A DNA stretch of 60,773 nucleotides from a bacterium (GTDB taxonomy: Bacteria; Bacillota; Bacilli; Lactobacillales; Streptococcaceae): positions 1-60,773 of the forward strand of contig CAJNCY010000011.1 in the NCBI GenBank assembly GCA_905221375.1, given 5' to 3'. The notes beneath the pieces were generated by a model, which was given only the letters and a program-made list of their open reading frames with translations, ran no database searches and had not been told where the DNA came from. Made by a program: the position numbers and the translations under genes. Shown piece after piece: positions 47,321-54,480 of the stretch (its first letter is position 1; every line of letters begins with the position of its first letter).

Positions 47321-47334
47321 ATATATCTACAAAA

Positions 47335-47532
47335 TTATGGTCGATTAGCATAATATCCTGCAGCTATACCCGCACCTGCTGAAACTGTAGCAAGCGCAGC
47401 TACACCTCCAATTAATTTCCAACCAATAACTACACCACCAATAATAATTGGTGCAATTCCTCCATCTACATTCACCAACTCTTCTTCTGTAAGAGCTACA
47501 AAGTTCTGTTCCATTTTGTCAAAATTTGTCAT
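47335..47532 (-). CDS. double-glycine-leader bacteriocin-like peptide, 65 aa
   Basis: The 25-residue leader (MTNFDKMEQNFVALTEEELV, then NVDGG) is identical to that of the peptide at 48901-49080. The core (IAPIIIGGVVIGWKLIGG, then Ala/Gly-rich to YYANRP) is quite different and rich in GxxxG/A. The 75 leader nucleotides differ at a single base between the two genes, so the leaders were exchanged or converted recently. Confidence 0.85.
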   Translation of the reverse strand: MTNFDKMEQNFVALTEEELVNVDGGIAPIIIGGVVIGWKLIGGVAALATVSAGAGIAAGYYANRP

Positions 47533-47676
47533 CTTTTTTCTCCTTTATTTCTATTTTTTAGTTTACGATTTCTGGCTCTTAAACCATTTAAAAACCAGAA
47601 TAGATAAATTACTGAATTCCTTTTCGTCTCACTTATCTATTTGAGAAGTGATTTAAAATGAACAGGTAGATTTCAT

Positions 47677-47727
47677 TTATTTTAAATACCATTTGATAAA
47701 CCATGGCAATAAGATTGGTAAATACAT
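47677..47727 (-). CDS. mini-ORF, 16 aa (MYLPILLPWFIKWYLK)
   Basis: Starts 34 bases after the cin-box-like site at 47761, with AAGGAG before the ATG. It is a hydrophobic, cationic, Trp/Tyr-rich peptide without a leader. It shares M-Y-L-P-I, W, I-K and final K with the two identical peptides upstream, although half of the positions differ, so the pattern seems kept. It could be a membrane-active peptide, a signal or a translated leader; unknown. Confidence 0.5.
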   Translation of the reverse strand: MYLPILLPWFIKWYLK

Positions 47728-47800
47728 CGCGTAGTCTCCTTCCTTTTCCTCTTACTTATCTATTCGAAAAAAATTTCGAAAATGTACAACTAAATTAAAT

Positions 47801-47851
47801 TTATTTGAAAAATAATTTAATGTACCATGAATAGAAAATTGGTAGATACAT
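47801..47851 (-). CDS. mini-ORF, 16 aa (MYLPIFYSWYIKLFFK)
   Basis: Same peptide as the ORF at 47926-47976, with one silent change (TTC for TTT) in the Phe pair. AAAGGAG precedes the ATG and a cin-box-like site lies 35 bases upstream (47886-47893). Confidence 0.5.
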   Translation of the reverse strand: MYLPIFYSWYIKLFFK

Positions 47852-47925
47852 GAAGCAAACTCCTTTCCTTTTTCTCTTACTTATCTATTCGAAAAATAAT
47901 TCGAAAATGTACAACTAAATTAAAT

Positions 47926-47976
47926 TTATTTAAAAAATAATTTAATGTACCATGAATAGAAAATTGGTAGATACAT
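47926..47976 (-). CDS. mini-ORF, 16 aa (MYLPIFYSWYIKLFFK)
   Basis: First module of the array at 48011. The predicted transcript would begin near 48000, so this ORF is its first cistron with a ~24-nt leader holding AAAGGAG. No known family recognised. Confidence 0.5.
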   Translation of the reverse strand: MYLPIFYSWYIKLFFK

Positions 47977-48175
47977 GAAGCAAACTCCTTTCCTTTTCCT
48001 CTTACTTATCTATTCGAAAAACAATTCGAAAATGTACAACTAAATTGAATTTTATTTGAAAATTTATGATTTCTCCAAAGTGTTTTATCTTAGATAGAGT
48101 AACCCCATGCAACTAGACCTACATCAGATAATATACCTTTTACGAGACTCTTTACTCTGTTCTTGTTTTCATTGA

Positions 48176-48397
48176 TTATCGTTCTTTTTCTGTCATTGCT
48201 GCAAACTGATAATCACTTCCTAAAATATTATTAGTATAATTCACTTTGGGTTTAAATGTTTCTTTTTTATTAATATGGTATGTCAATGCCACTAACAAAA
48301 TACAACTCTCAAACGATACCTTTTCTAAATTAAATAGAAAATAAATTAATAATATACTGTAGGCTGTTAAGGCAAAACCTAATAAAAATCTTTTCAT
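48176..48397 (-). CDS. small membrane protein of the bacteriocin cluster, possibly frameshifted
   Basis: 73 aa, beginning MKRFLLGFALTAYSILLIYF with two membrane helices and a hydrophilic end (MTEKER). After the A-run near the end, another frame stays open for ~25 further codons (KNRVKSLVKGILSDVGLVAW, stop at 48090). The original protein may therefore have been ~98 aa and lost its end to a frameshift. Related to the 59-aa protein at 46487-46666. Function unknown. Confidence 0.55.
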   Translation of the reverse strand: MKRFLLGFALTAYSILLIYFLFNLEKVSFESCILLVALTYHINKKETFKPKVNYTNNILGSDYQFAAMTEKER

Positions 48398-48447
48398 AGC
48401 AAGCTTCTATTTTACCGATAGTAATATCCTAGTTTCTAAAATAACTC

Positions 48448-48660
48448 TTATTTTTCCTTCTGTCTGTCTAATCTTGTTATTATCTTGTTAATAAATAACA
48501 ACACAAGAGTAGAAAATAAAGGTGGCACTAGGTAGCTAGTCACACTGCCCGTCAAAGAAAAACCAAGCATAGCTAATATTCCAAGTAACATCAAATTCAT
48601 GATAGCCATAGATACAAACAATAAAACAATTTTTATTACTCTAGTTATTTCATTTCTCAT
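48448..48660 (-). CDS. small membrane protein, probable bacteriocin immunity
   Basis: 70 aa with two membrane helices and a charged tail (ITRLDRQKEK). Paralogue of the 62-aa protein at 45901-46089. It follows the two bacteriocin genes at 48687 and 48901 by 26 bp, the usual place for immunity. Confidence 0.65.
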   Translation of the reverse strand: MRNEITRVIKIVLLFVSMAIMNLMLLGILAMLGFSLTGSVTSYLVPPLFSTLVLLFINKIITRLDRQKEK

Positions 48661-48686
48661 TGCACCACCTCATAAGTATTTAAAAA

Positions 48687-48881
48687 TTATCGCAATCTTG
48701 AAAGTCCCCAATCGCCTATTGCTTTAACGCTTTTTCCTGCAACGTAAACAGAAACAGCTGTACCACCAATGATTCCAACCGCCTTGGTTACACCCCATGC
48801 TAACGCAAGAGCACCTACTACAGAGCCACCTGAAATTTTTTCCAATTCATCTGATTTCATATTTTCAAAGTTATAATTCAT
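48687..48881 (-). CDS. double-glycine-leader bacteriocin-like peptide, 64 aa
   Basis: The leader MNYNFENMKSDELEKISGG is typical of class II. The core (SVVGALALAWGVTKAVGIIGG...) has several GxxxG/A motifs and a basic end (GLSRLR). It lies 19 bp after the peptide gene at 48901-49080, so the two probably form a class IIb pair. Confidence 0.85.
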   Translation of the reverse strand: MNYNFENMKSDELEKISGGSVVGALALAWGVTKAVGIIGGTAVSVYVAGKSVKAIGDWGLSRLR

Positions 48882-48900
48882 TATCTATCTCCTTCATCTA

Positions 48901-49080
48901 TTAATTAGCAGCTAGAGCAGCAAAACCTACTGCTACACCTGCTGATAGAGCATGGCCGACTAATACTTTTGTTCCCCAAATAGTAAACAATACAGGACCA
49001 AAGAATCCTCCATCCACATTCACCAACTCTTCTTCTGTAAGAGCTACAAAGTTCTGTTCCATTTTGTCAAAATTTGTCAT
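48901..49080 (-). CDS. double-glycine-leader bacteriocin-like peptide, 59 aa
   Basis: Start at 49080 (MTNFDKMEQ), preceded by AGGAG; an upstream in-frame start at 49095 lies across the SD. The leader is identical to that at 47335-47532. The core FFGPVLFTIWGTKVLVGHAL is followed by an Ala/Gly-rich end. Likely partner of the next gene. The first cistron of this transcript is the mini-ORF at 49124-49177. Confidence 0.85.
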   Translation of the reverse strand: MTNFDKMEQNFVALTEEELVNVDGGFFGPVLFTIWGTKVLVGHALSAGVAVGFAALAAN

Positions 49081-49123
49081 CTTTTTTCTCCTCAATTTTT
49101 ATGTTTTGTTATATCTTTAATGT

Positions 49124-49177
49124 TTAGCCTCTAAGCCACTTAAATAGCCAGATTAGATAAATAACTGAAATAATCAT
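49124..49177 (-). CDS. mini-ORF, 17 aa (MIISVIYLIWLFKWLRG)
   Basis: Lies between the cin-box-like site at 49210-49217 and the bacteriocin gene at 49080, with AAGGAGATTAGAA before the ATG. A decayed relative without a start codon (SVIYLFWFLNGLRA) lies at ~47550-47600, also directly before a bacteriocin gene. It is hydrophobic with a basic end. Unknown function. Confidence 0.45.
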   Translation of the reverse strand: MIISVIYLIWLFKWLRG

Positions 49178-49209
49178 TTCTAATCTCCTTCCTTTTCCTC
49201 TCACTTATT

Positions 49210-49217
49210 TATTCGAA
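49210..49217 (-). promoter_or_regulatory. cin-box-like site (TTCGAATA) before mini-ORF and bacteriocin pair
   Basis: Minus strand TTCGAATA followed by AATAAGTGAG and a purine-rich SD. It differs from the consensus ComX box TACGAATA at one position. Confidence 0.6.
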
Positions 49218-49238
49218 AATAAACAACGAAATTAAATT

Positions 49239-49289
49239 TTATTTAAAAAATAACTTAATAAATCACGGATAAAAACCAGTCACATACAT
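49239..49289 (-). pseudogene. broken mini-ORF copy
   Basis: Reads MYVTGFYP-stop, then FIKLFFK in the same frame and a TAA. It aligns with MYLPIFYSWYIKLFFK, with TGA in place of the Trp codon. GAGGAG precedes the ATG. Confidence 0.65.
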
Positions 49290-49319
49290 AAATACTCCTC
49301 TTTTTCTTCCTTATCTATC

Positions 49320-49327
49320 TATTCGTA
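49320..49327 (-). promoter_or_regulatory. canonical cin-box (TACGAATA) at the head of the bacteriocin cluster
   Basis: The minus strand TACGAATA is the exact consensus for the competence sigma factor ComX. It lies ~40 bases downstream of the acpP terminator and upstream of all cluster genes, so it can start the whole leftward transcript. Confidence 0.75.
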
Positions 49328-49368
49328 ATTCCCACTAAAAGTTCTAAATTTTTTATTTTCCCTGACAA

Positions 49369-49400
49369 TAAAAAAGCAACACGACTTGCATGTTGCTTCT
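49369..49400 (-). terminator. acpP terminator
   Basis: On the minus strand AGCAACA-TGCAAGTCG-TGTTGCT is followed by TTTTTT just after the acpP stop. It separates the fatty-acid genes from the bacteriocin cluster. Confidence 0.85.
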
Positions 49401-49402
49401 TG

Positions 49403-49639
49403 CTATTCTTTACTTTTGACGACTTCTACCACATCTCCTACACTTTGGAGTTGGTCAATTTCCTCATCACTGATTTCGATATTAAATTCATCTTCCAGTG
49501 TCAAGATAAACTCCATCAAGTCAACTGAGTCCGCATCCAAATCGTCTTTCAAACTCAAGGATTCTGTCACGACAAAGTCCTCTCCCTGTCGCTCTTGGAT
49601 AATGGTCACAATACGGTCAAAAATTTCTTTTTCTGTCAT
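49403..49639 (-). CDS. acpP: acyl carrier protein
   Basis: 78 aa, acidic, with the phosphopantetheine Ser in DDLDADSVDLMEF. It is a second, stand-alone ACP; in streptococci the fab cluster carries another one elsewhere. Next to plsX, so it may serve phospholipid synthesis. It begins 5 bp after the plsX stop. Confidence 0.95.
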   Translation of the reverse strand: MTEKEIFDRIVTIIQERQGEDFVVTESLSLKDDLDADSVDLMEFILTLEDEFNIEISDEEIDQLQSVGDVVEVVKSKE

Positions 49640-49644
49640 CTCTT

Positions 49645-50637
49645 TTATTCTCCTGAAAATTCACGCGCAGTCTGAGCAACTACGTCTGTTTCTAGCATAG
49701 TACGGATCTGGCGAATCGTACTATAAACAGCCTTGGCATCGCTTGAGCCATGAGTCTTGACAACAGGTGCCTTGACACCAAACAAGACCGCTCCACCAAC
49801 ATCTGAGTAGTTGAGCTGTTTTTTCAAACCTCTGAGGCTGTCCTTGAGAAGGAGGGCACCTAGTTTCGCTCGAAGACCACCACCTGTAATAGCAGTCTTG
49901 AGCAAGCCCATAATTCCCAGGGCTGTCCCTTCAATGGACTTGAGCACAGCGTTTCCCGTGAAACCATCTGCCACAACAACATCTGCAACACCATTCATCA
50001 AATCACGCGCTTCCACGTTTCCGATAAAGTTCAAACTTTCATCAGCTGCTAGTAATTCATAAGTTTCCTTGCGAAGCGGGTCACCCTTACTACTCTCTGT
50101 TCCATTATTGAGCAAACCAACACGTGGTTGCGCAATACCACGGACATTTTTAGCATAGAAGGAACCTAGAACCGCGTATTGATGGAGGTGCTGGGCTGTA
50201 TTTTCCGCATTGGCACCGAGATCCAGCATATCAAAACCCTTCCCATCTACAGTCGGCAAGGTCGACATAAGCCCAGGTCGATCGATGTTTTTAATACGAC
50301 CCACAATGAAGAATCCAGTTGCTAGTAAGGCACCTGTATTCCCAGCTGAGAGAACAGCGTCTGCTTCTCCCTCTTTGACAGCCTTAGCTGCCAATACCAT
50401 ACTGGCATTTTTCTTCTTCCGAATAGCTCTCGTAGGTTCATCGTCTGAATCAATCTTTTCATCCGTATGGATAATGCTAACGCGCTCTGTCGCTGTCAGA
50501 TATTGCTTGATTTTGCTTTCATCTCCGTAGAGTTGAACCTCAATATCTGAAAAGTCAGCCAGGGCTTGATTGACACCCTCAACGATGGCCTGAGGTGCGT
50601 AATCGCCCCCCATGGCATCTACTGCGATTTTTTTCAT
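49645..50637 (-). CDS. plsX: phosphate acyltransferase PlsX
   Basis: 330 aa, [19 protein letters not shown] start and [18 protein letters not shown]. It converts acyl-ACP to acyl-phosphate for PlsY. It overlaps recO by 4 bp and is followed by acpP, its substrate carrier. Confidence 0.97.
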   Translation of the reverse strand: MKKIAVDAMGGDYAPQAIVEGVNQALADFSDIEVQLYGDESKIKQYLTATERVSIIHTDEKIDSDDEPTRAIRKKKNASMVLAAKAVKEGEADAVLSAGNTGALLATGFFIVGRIKNIDRPGLMSTLPTVDGKGFDMLDLGANAENTAQHLHQYAVLGSFYAKNVRGIAQPRVGLLNNGTESSKGDPLRKETYELLAADESLNFIGNVEARDLMNGVADVVVADGFTGNAVLKSIEGTALGIMGLLKTAITGGGLRAKLGALLLKDSLRGLKKQLNYSDVGGAVLFGVKAPVVKTHGSSDAKAVYSTIRQIRTMLETDVVAQTAREFSGE

Positions 50638-51404
50638 TTCTTTTCCTCTTTTAGTAATTGACCCCAGTCTGCTAGGGAATCAATAAATTTCTTTGATTTT
50701 AGGTGAATCCCCACGTATTCTTCGTAGAGCTGATCCATAAATTGTCGTAAGTCTTGCTTGATTTCAGACTTGAGCGAAATGGTCTCCAAGGTCTCAAAAT
50801 CAATGGCTTGAAATTGATTGAGCAGATAAGGGATGTTAGGATTTAGATGACATCGTCTCTCATCCTCATGATAATGGTCTGGACAAAGGCAGGCTCCATA
50901 TTTGAAAGAAAAGTCAAAAGCCTGACCAGCCCGATGGCAAAAGACACACTCATTAAAATTGAGACTGATTCCAAATCGGATCAAGATTTGGATTTCAAAA
51001 ATATTGGTCAAAACCTGATAATCCAAACCAGCTTCCATCAACTCCAAAGTCTTTTGCAAAAAAGCAAACAAGGGAGCATCCTGCTGATTGTCCTGCAAAC
51101 TCGCATCTGCAAGAGCTGCTACGTAGGTCGCATAGGCCATGACAAAGAGATCACTATTAATCTTGGGAAAGGTCATGACCTCATGATAGTCCTCGATGTA
51201 GCTGAGCCCATCATCATTGATTCGCAAGAGAAATCGTGCCAGCACCAAGGGTTGAATAACAGGCGCCAGTTTGGACTGGCCAGCATGTTTGACGAAAAAC
51301 ATGCGCTTGCCAGCCTGCTCCGTAAAAATCTTGACTAGCTTATCATCCTCACGAAAGTTACGATTGTAGAGCACCAAGCCTTGACTCGTGATAGACTGAA
51401 TCAT
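50634..51404 (-). CDS. recO: DNA repair protein RecO
   Basis: 256 aa: N-terminal OB fold ([23 protein letters not shown]), helical bundle and four-Cys zinc-like motif ([15 protein letters not shown]). It loads RecA on SSB-coated DNA. It overlaps the aminotransferase gene by 4 bp. Confidence 0.95.
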   Translation of the reverse strand: MIQSITSQGLVLYNRNFREDDKLVKIFTEQAGKRMFFVKHAGQSKLAPVIQPLVLARFLLRINDDGLSYIEDYHEVMTFPKINSDLFVMAYATYVAALADASLQDNQQDAPLFAFLQKTLELMEAGLDYQVLTNIFEIQILIRFGISLNFNECVFCHRAGQAFDFSFKYGACLCPDHYHEDERRCHLNPNIPYLLNQFQAIDFETLETISLKSEIKQDLRQFMDQLYEEYVGIHLKSKKFIDSLADWGQLLKEEKK

Positions 51405-52570
51405 GCTTCTCTCATATACTCCTCAAGTCGTTTCATGGCTTCTTTGATCGTCTCCATGCTAGCTGCATAAGACAGGCGAACATAGCCTTCCCCATAACGC
51501 CCAAAGGCAGCGCCAGGGATAAAGGCAACAGCCTTCTTCTGAGCAAAATCCTTCAGAAAGGCAAAAGAATCTTGATTGTAGCCTGCTGGAATCTTAGCAA
51601 AGATATAAAAGGCACCGTCTGGTTTGATAATCTCAAATCCAAGAGCAGTCATTTTCTCAATAATATAATCACGACGCTGGATGTATTCCTTCTTCATAGG
51701 CTCCGCATCATTTTTACCAGCCGTCAAGGCTTCTACCGCAGCATGTTGCGCCATGGTATTTGCGGCAGTGACCAAGTACTGGTGACTCTTGATTAACTGG
51801 GCTGTAAAGGCCGCAGGAGCGAAAATCAGCCCCAAACGCCAACCTGTCATAGCATGCGATTTAGACAAACCATTGATAATGATAGCCTGATCTCTCAACA
51901 TAGTTCCTAGAGACACATGGGCTTCGCCTGTATAGGTCAATTCTGAGTAAACCTCATCACAGACAACGAAAATCTCGTACTTGCGTAAAACAGCCGCCAA
52001 GGCTTCCAACTGCTCCCGACTATAGGTAATTCCTGTCGGATTAGCCGGATAGTTGAGAATAACCGCCTTGAGCTTGTCTCCCTGCTCCAAAATAGCCTTT
52101 TCCAACATCTCAGGAGTCAAGACAAACCCATTTTCAGTCGTATCAATCTCGACAACCTCTGCCCCAACTAGATTGACAATCGGTTCATAACCTGGATAGG
52201 CAGGAGCTGGCAAGAGCACCTTGTCTCCCTCTTCCAAAATAGCCGTCAAAGTAGCAGATAAGGCCTCTGTCGCCCCGATAGTAACCAAGATTTCATTTTC
52301 AGGAGCATAGTCCAGTTGGTACTTTTCCTTAACAAAATCACTGGCTGCCTGACGTAAGGTCAGCAGGCCACTCATCCCTGTATAGTAGGATTGGTTCTGA
52401 TCAATCGCCCGCTTAGCCGCCTCCTTGACATGATCTGGCGTTGTAAAATCAGGTTCCCCCAAGGTCAAACGCAAGACCCCAGGAATCTCCGAAATAGCCT
52501 GATCAAACTGACGAATCAACGAAACTTGAATCTTATCTAACTGTTTATTAAAGCGTTTAGTTAAGTCCAT
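51401..52570 (-). CDS. class I/II pyridoxal-phosphate aminotransferase (AraT-type)
   Basis: 389 aa, with the PLP Lys in [16 protein letters not shown] and the AAT-I signature [11 protein letters not shown]. In pneumococcus the gene here is annotated as an aromatic or general amino acid aminotransferase. Substrate cannot be fixed by sequence alone. Confidence 0.93.
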   Translation of the reverse strand: MDLTKRFNKQLDKIQVSLIRQFDQAISEIPGVLRLTLGEPDFTTPDHVKEAAKRAIDQNQSYYTGMSGLLTLRQAASDFVKEKYQLDYAPENEILVTIGATEALSATLTAILEEGDKVLLPAPAYPGYEPIVNLVGAEVVEIDTTENGFVLTPEMLEKAILEQGDKLKAVILNYPANPTGITYSREQLEALAAVLRKYEIFVVCDEVYSELTYTGEAHVSLGTMLRDQAIIINGLSKSHAMTGWRLGLIFAPAAFTAQLIKSHQYLVTAANTMAQHAAVEALTAGKNDAEPMKKEYIQRRDYIIEKMTALGFEIIKPDGAFYIFAKIPAGYNQDSFAFLKDFAQKKAVAFIPGAAFGRYGEGYVRLSYAASMETIKEAMKRLEEYMREA

Positions 52571-52600
52571 AGATACCTCCTACTTTCAAAACGTATCTCT

Positions 52601-52629
52601 ATTATACTACAAAAGCCCCCCGACCGCAA
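52601..52629 (-). promoter_or_regulatory. promoter of aminotransferase-recO-plsX-acpP operon
   Basis: Minus strand TTGCGG, 17 nt, TATAAT, with a ~25-nt leader containing AGGAGG. Confidence 0.7.
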
Positions 52630-52662
52630 AAATACATGATAGAATAGCTTTCCACTTTCTAT

Positions 52663-52691
52663 TTTACTTTTCCTCTTTACAGGTCTATAAT
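52663..52691 (+). promoter_or_regulatory. promoter of yeiH-type gene
   Basis: TTTACT, 17 nt, TATAAT, upstream of GGAGG and the ATG at 52719. Confidence 0.75.
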
Positions 52692-52718
52692 GGTAACAGA
52701 TTCTATTTGGAGGTTTTT

Positions 52719-53729
52719 ATGTCATTTCTATCAAAAAATGGAGCAGGCATCTTGGCCTGCCTTCTCATTTCCATCCTATCTTGGTACTTAGGAGGATTCT
52801 TCCCTGTTATTGGCGCGCCTGTCTTTGCAATTTTCATAGGCATGCTTCTCCATCCCTTTCTTTCGTCCTATAAACAACTGGATGCTGGATTGACCTTTAG
52901 TTCCAAGAAATTGCTCCAGTATGCTGTTATCTTGCTTGGTTTTGGTCTCAATATCTCGCAAGTCTTCGCAGTTGGGCAATCTTCGCTCCCTGTCATCCTG
53001 TCCACTATCTCAATAGCCTTGATTGTTGCCTACCTCTTCCAGCGCTTCTTTGCACTGGATACAAAATTGGCTACCTTAATTGGAGTAGGATCTTCGATCT
53101 GCGGTGGTTCGGCCATTGCAGCGACAGCACCTGTTATCCATGCCAAGGAAAAGGAAGTAGCCCAAGCCATCTCCGTTATCTTTTTCTTCAATGTCTTGGC
53201 TGCGCTCATCTTTCCAACCCTAGGTACCTGGCTTCATCTATCCAATGAAGGCTTCGCCCTCTTTGCAGGAACTGCGGTCAATGATACTTCCTCTGTAACG
53301 GCTACCGCCAGCGCCTGGGACAGTCTCTACCAAACTAATACCCTCGAATCCGCAACCATTGTCAAACTCACACGTACTCTAGCTATTATCCCCATCACTC
53401 TCTTTCTCTCCTACTGGCAAAGCCGCGAGCAAAAAAATAAGCAAGGCTTACAACTGAAAAAAGTCTTCCCACTTTTTATCCTTTACTTTATCTTCGCATC
53501 GCTCCTAACCACCCTACTGACCTCTCTCGGTGTGTCCAGTAGTTTCTTTACCCCACTCAAACAACTCTCTAAATTCCTTATTATCATGGCCATGAGTGCT
53601 ATCGGTCTCAAAACCAATTTAGTAGCTATGGTCAAATCCAGTGGAAAATCCATTGTTCTCGGAGCTATTTGCTGGATTGCCATCATCCTCACTAGTCTTG
53701 GTATGCAGACCCTTATCGGCATTTTCTAA
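52719..53729 (+). CDS. YeiH/UPF0324-family membrane protein
   Basis: 336 aa from the ATG at 52719 (GGAGG before it). About ten membrane helices; family motifs [18 protein letters not shown] and [17 protein letters not shown]. The family is described as putative sulfate exporters, but evidence is thin. It is divergent from the aminotransferase operon and ends in a BOX element. Confidence 0.85.
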   Translation: MSFLSKNGAGILACLLISILSWYLGGFFPVIGAPVFAIFIGMLLHPFLSSYKQLDAGLTFSSKKLLQYAVILLGFGLNISQVFAVGQSSLPVILSTISIALIVAYLFQRFFALDTKLATLIGVGSSICGGSAIAATAPVIHAKEKEVAQAISVIFFFNVLAALIFPTLGTWLHLSNEGFALFAGTAVNDTSSVTATASAWDSLYQTNTLESATIVKLTRTLAIIPITLFLSYWQSREQKNKQGLQLKKVFPLFILYFIFASLLTTLLTSLGVSSSFFTPLKQLSKFLIIMAMSAIGLKTNLVAMVKSSGKSIVLGAICWIAIILTSLGMQTLIGIF

Positions 53730-53924
53730 TACTCTTCGAAAATCTCTTCAAACCACGTCAACGTCGCCTTGCTGTATATATGTGACTGACTTCGTCAGTC
53801 TTATCTACAACCTCAAAACTGTGTTTTGAGCTGACTTCGTCAGTTCTATCTGCAACCTCAAAAACGGTATTTTGAGCAACCTGCGGCTAGTTTCCTAGTT
53901 TGCTCTTTAATTTTCATTTAGTAT
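53729..53924 (+). repeat. BOX element (A-B-B-C)
   Basis: BoxA at the left, two boxB-like units (each with GACTTCGTCAG and ACCTCAAAA), boxC ending ATTTTCATTTAGTAT. It starts on the last codon of the yeiH-type gene. Confidence 0.95.
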
Positions 53925-53959
53925 AATAAAAAGGTAGCCCACCAGCTACCTTTTTATTA
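53924..53959. terminator. bidirectional terminator
   Basis: AATAAAAAGGTAGC and GCTACCTTTTTATT form a 14-bp stem around CCCACCA; A and T tracts on both sides suit both convergent genes. Confidence 0.85.
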
Positions 53960-54394
53960 TGCTTCCTCAATCAAGCGTGTATGTTCTCTCTTGATGCAAC
54001 GATTCATCACGATATCATCACATCCACCAGCACGCAAGATTTCTTCCGCTTCTAGACTTTCAAGTCCTAGCTGTGCCCAAAAAATCTTGGCATCAGCCTT
54101 GAGAAAATCACGCGCCACATCAGGCAGAAACTCGTTGCGACGGTAAACATTGACAATATCTACAGGAAAAGGAATCTCTGCTAGGCTAGCATAGGCCTTT
54201 TCACCCAAGATTTCGCCACCTGCCGCCTTGGGATTGACTGGGATGATTTTATAACCCCGAGCCTGCATTTCCTTGGTCACTCGATTGCTAGTTGTTTCTT
54301 CACGGTCAGACAGGCCCACCACAGCAAGAGTTTTACTCGTTGTGAGATACTGACGAATCACGCCATCACTTGGATTGATAAATTCTTGACTCAT
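53957..54394 (-). CDS. CoA-binding domain protein (YccU type)
   Basis: 145 aa, one Rossmann CoA-binding domain (LAVVGLSDREETTSNRVTKEMQARGYKIIPVNP). Small proteins of this kind are widespread, with no assigned reaction. Parallel to polA, 85 bp downstream. Confidence 0.9.
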   Translation of the reverse strand: MSQEFINPSDGVIRQYLTTSKTLAVVGLSDREETTSNRVTKEMQARGYKIIPVNPKAAGGEILGEKAYASLAEIPFPVDIVNVYRRNEFLPDVARDFLKADAKIFWAQLGLESLEAEEILRAGGCDDIVMNRCIKREHTRLIEEA

Positions 54395-54453
54395 AGAAAT
54401 CCTCCTTTTTCATCAGTATAGCATATTTTGAAAAGGCTTGCATAATTCTACTA

Positions 54454-54480
54454 CAAAAAAGGAGGACTAGCCCCCTTTTT
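54454..54480 (-). terminator. polA terminator
   Basis: On the minus strand AAAGGGGG-CTAGT-CCTCCTTTTTT overlaps the polA stop region. Confidence 0.75.

Larger units (their letters stand above)
47638..48018 (-). repeat. tandem ~125-bp modules: cin-box-like site, SD, mini-ORF
   Basis: TATTCGAA sites on the plus strand (TTCGAATA on the minus) begin at 48011, 47886 and 47761, exactly 125 bp apart. A degenerate one (TATTTGAG) is at 47638, 123 bp on. Each of the first three is followed on the minus strand by a GA-rich stretch with AAAGGAG or AAGGAG and a 16-codon ORF. The site resembles the ComX box (TACGAATA), which acts as the -10 of late competence genes. Confidence 0.85.

Noticed and set aside
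47535..47610. Possible further mini-ORF (SVIYLFWFLNGLRA) before the bacteriocin gene at 47335
   Set aside because: It resembles the mini-ORF at 49124 but has no start codon; kept only as support for the module pattern.
47638..48018. CRISPR-like array (evenly spaced repeats at 125 bp)
   Set aside because: The repeats are long, contiguous units with coding and promoter-like parts, not short repeats with unique spacers, and no cas genes are near.
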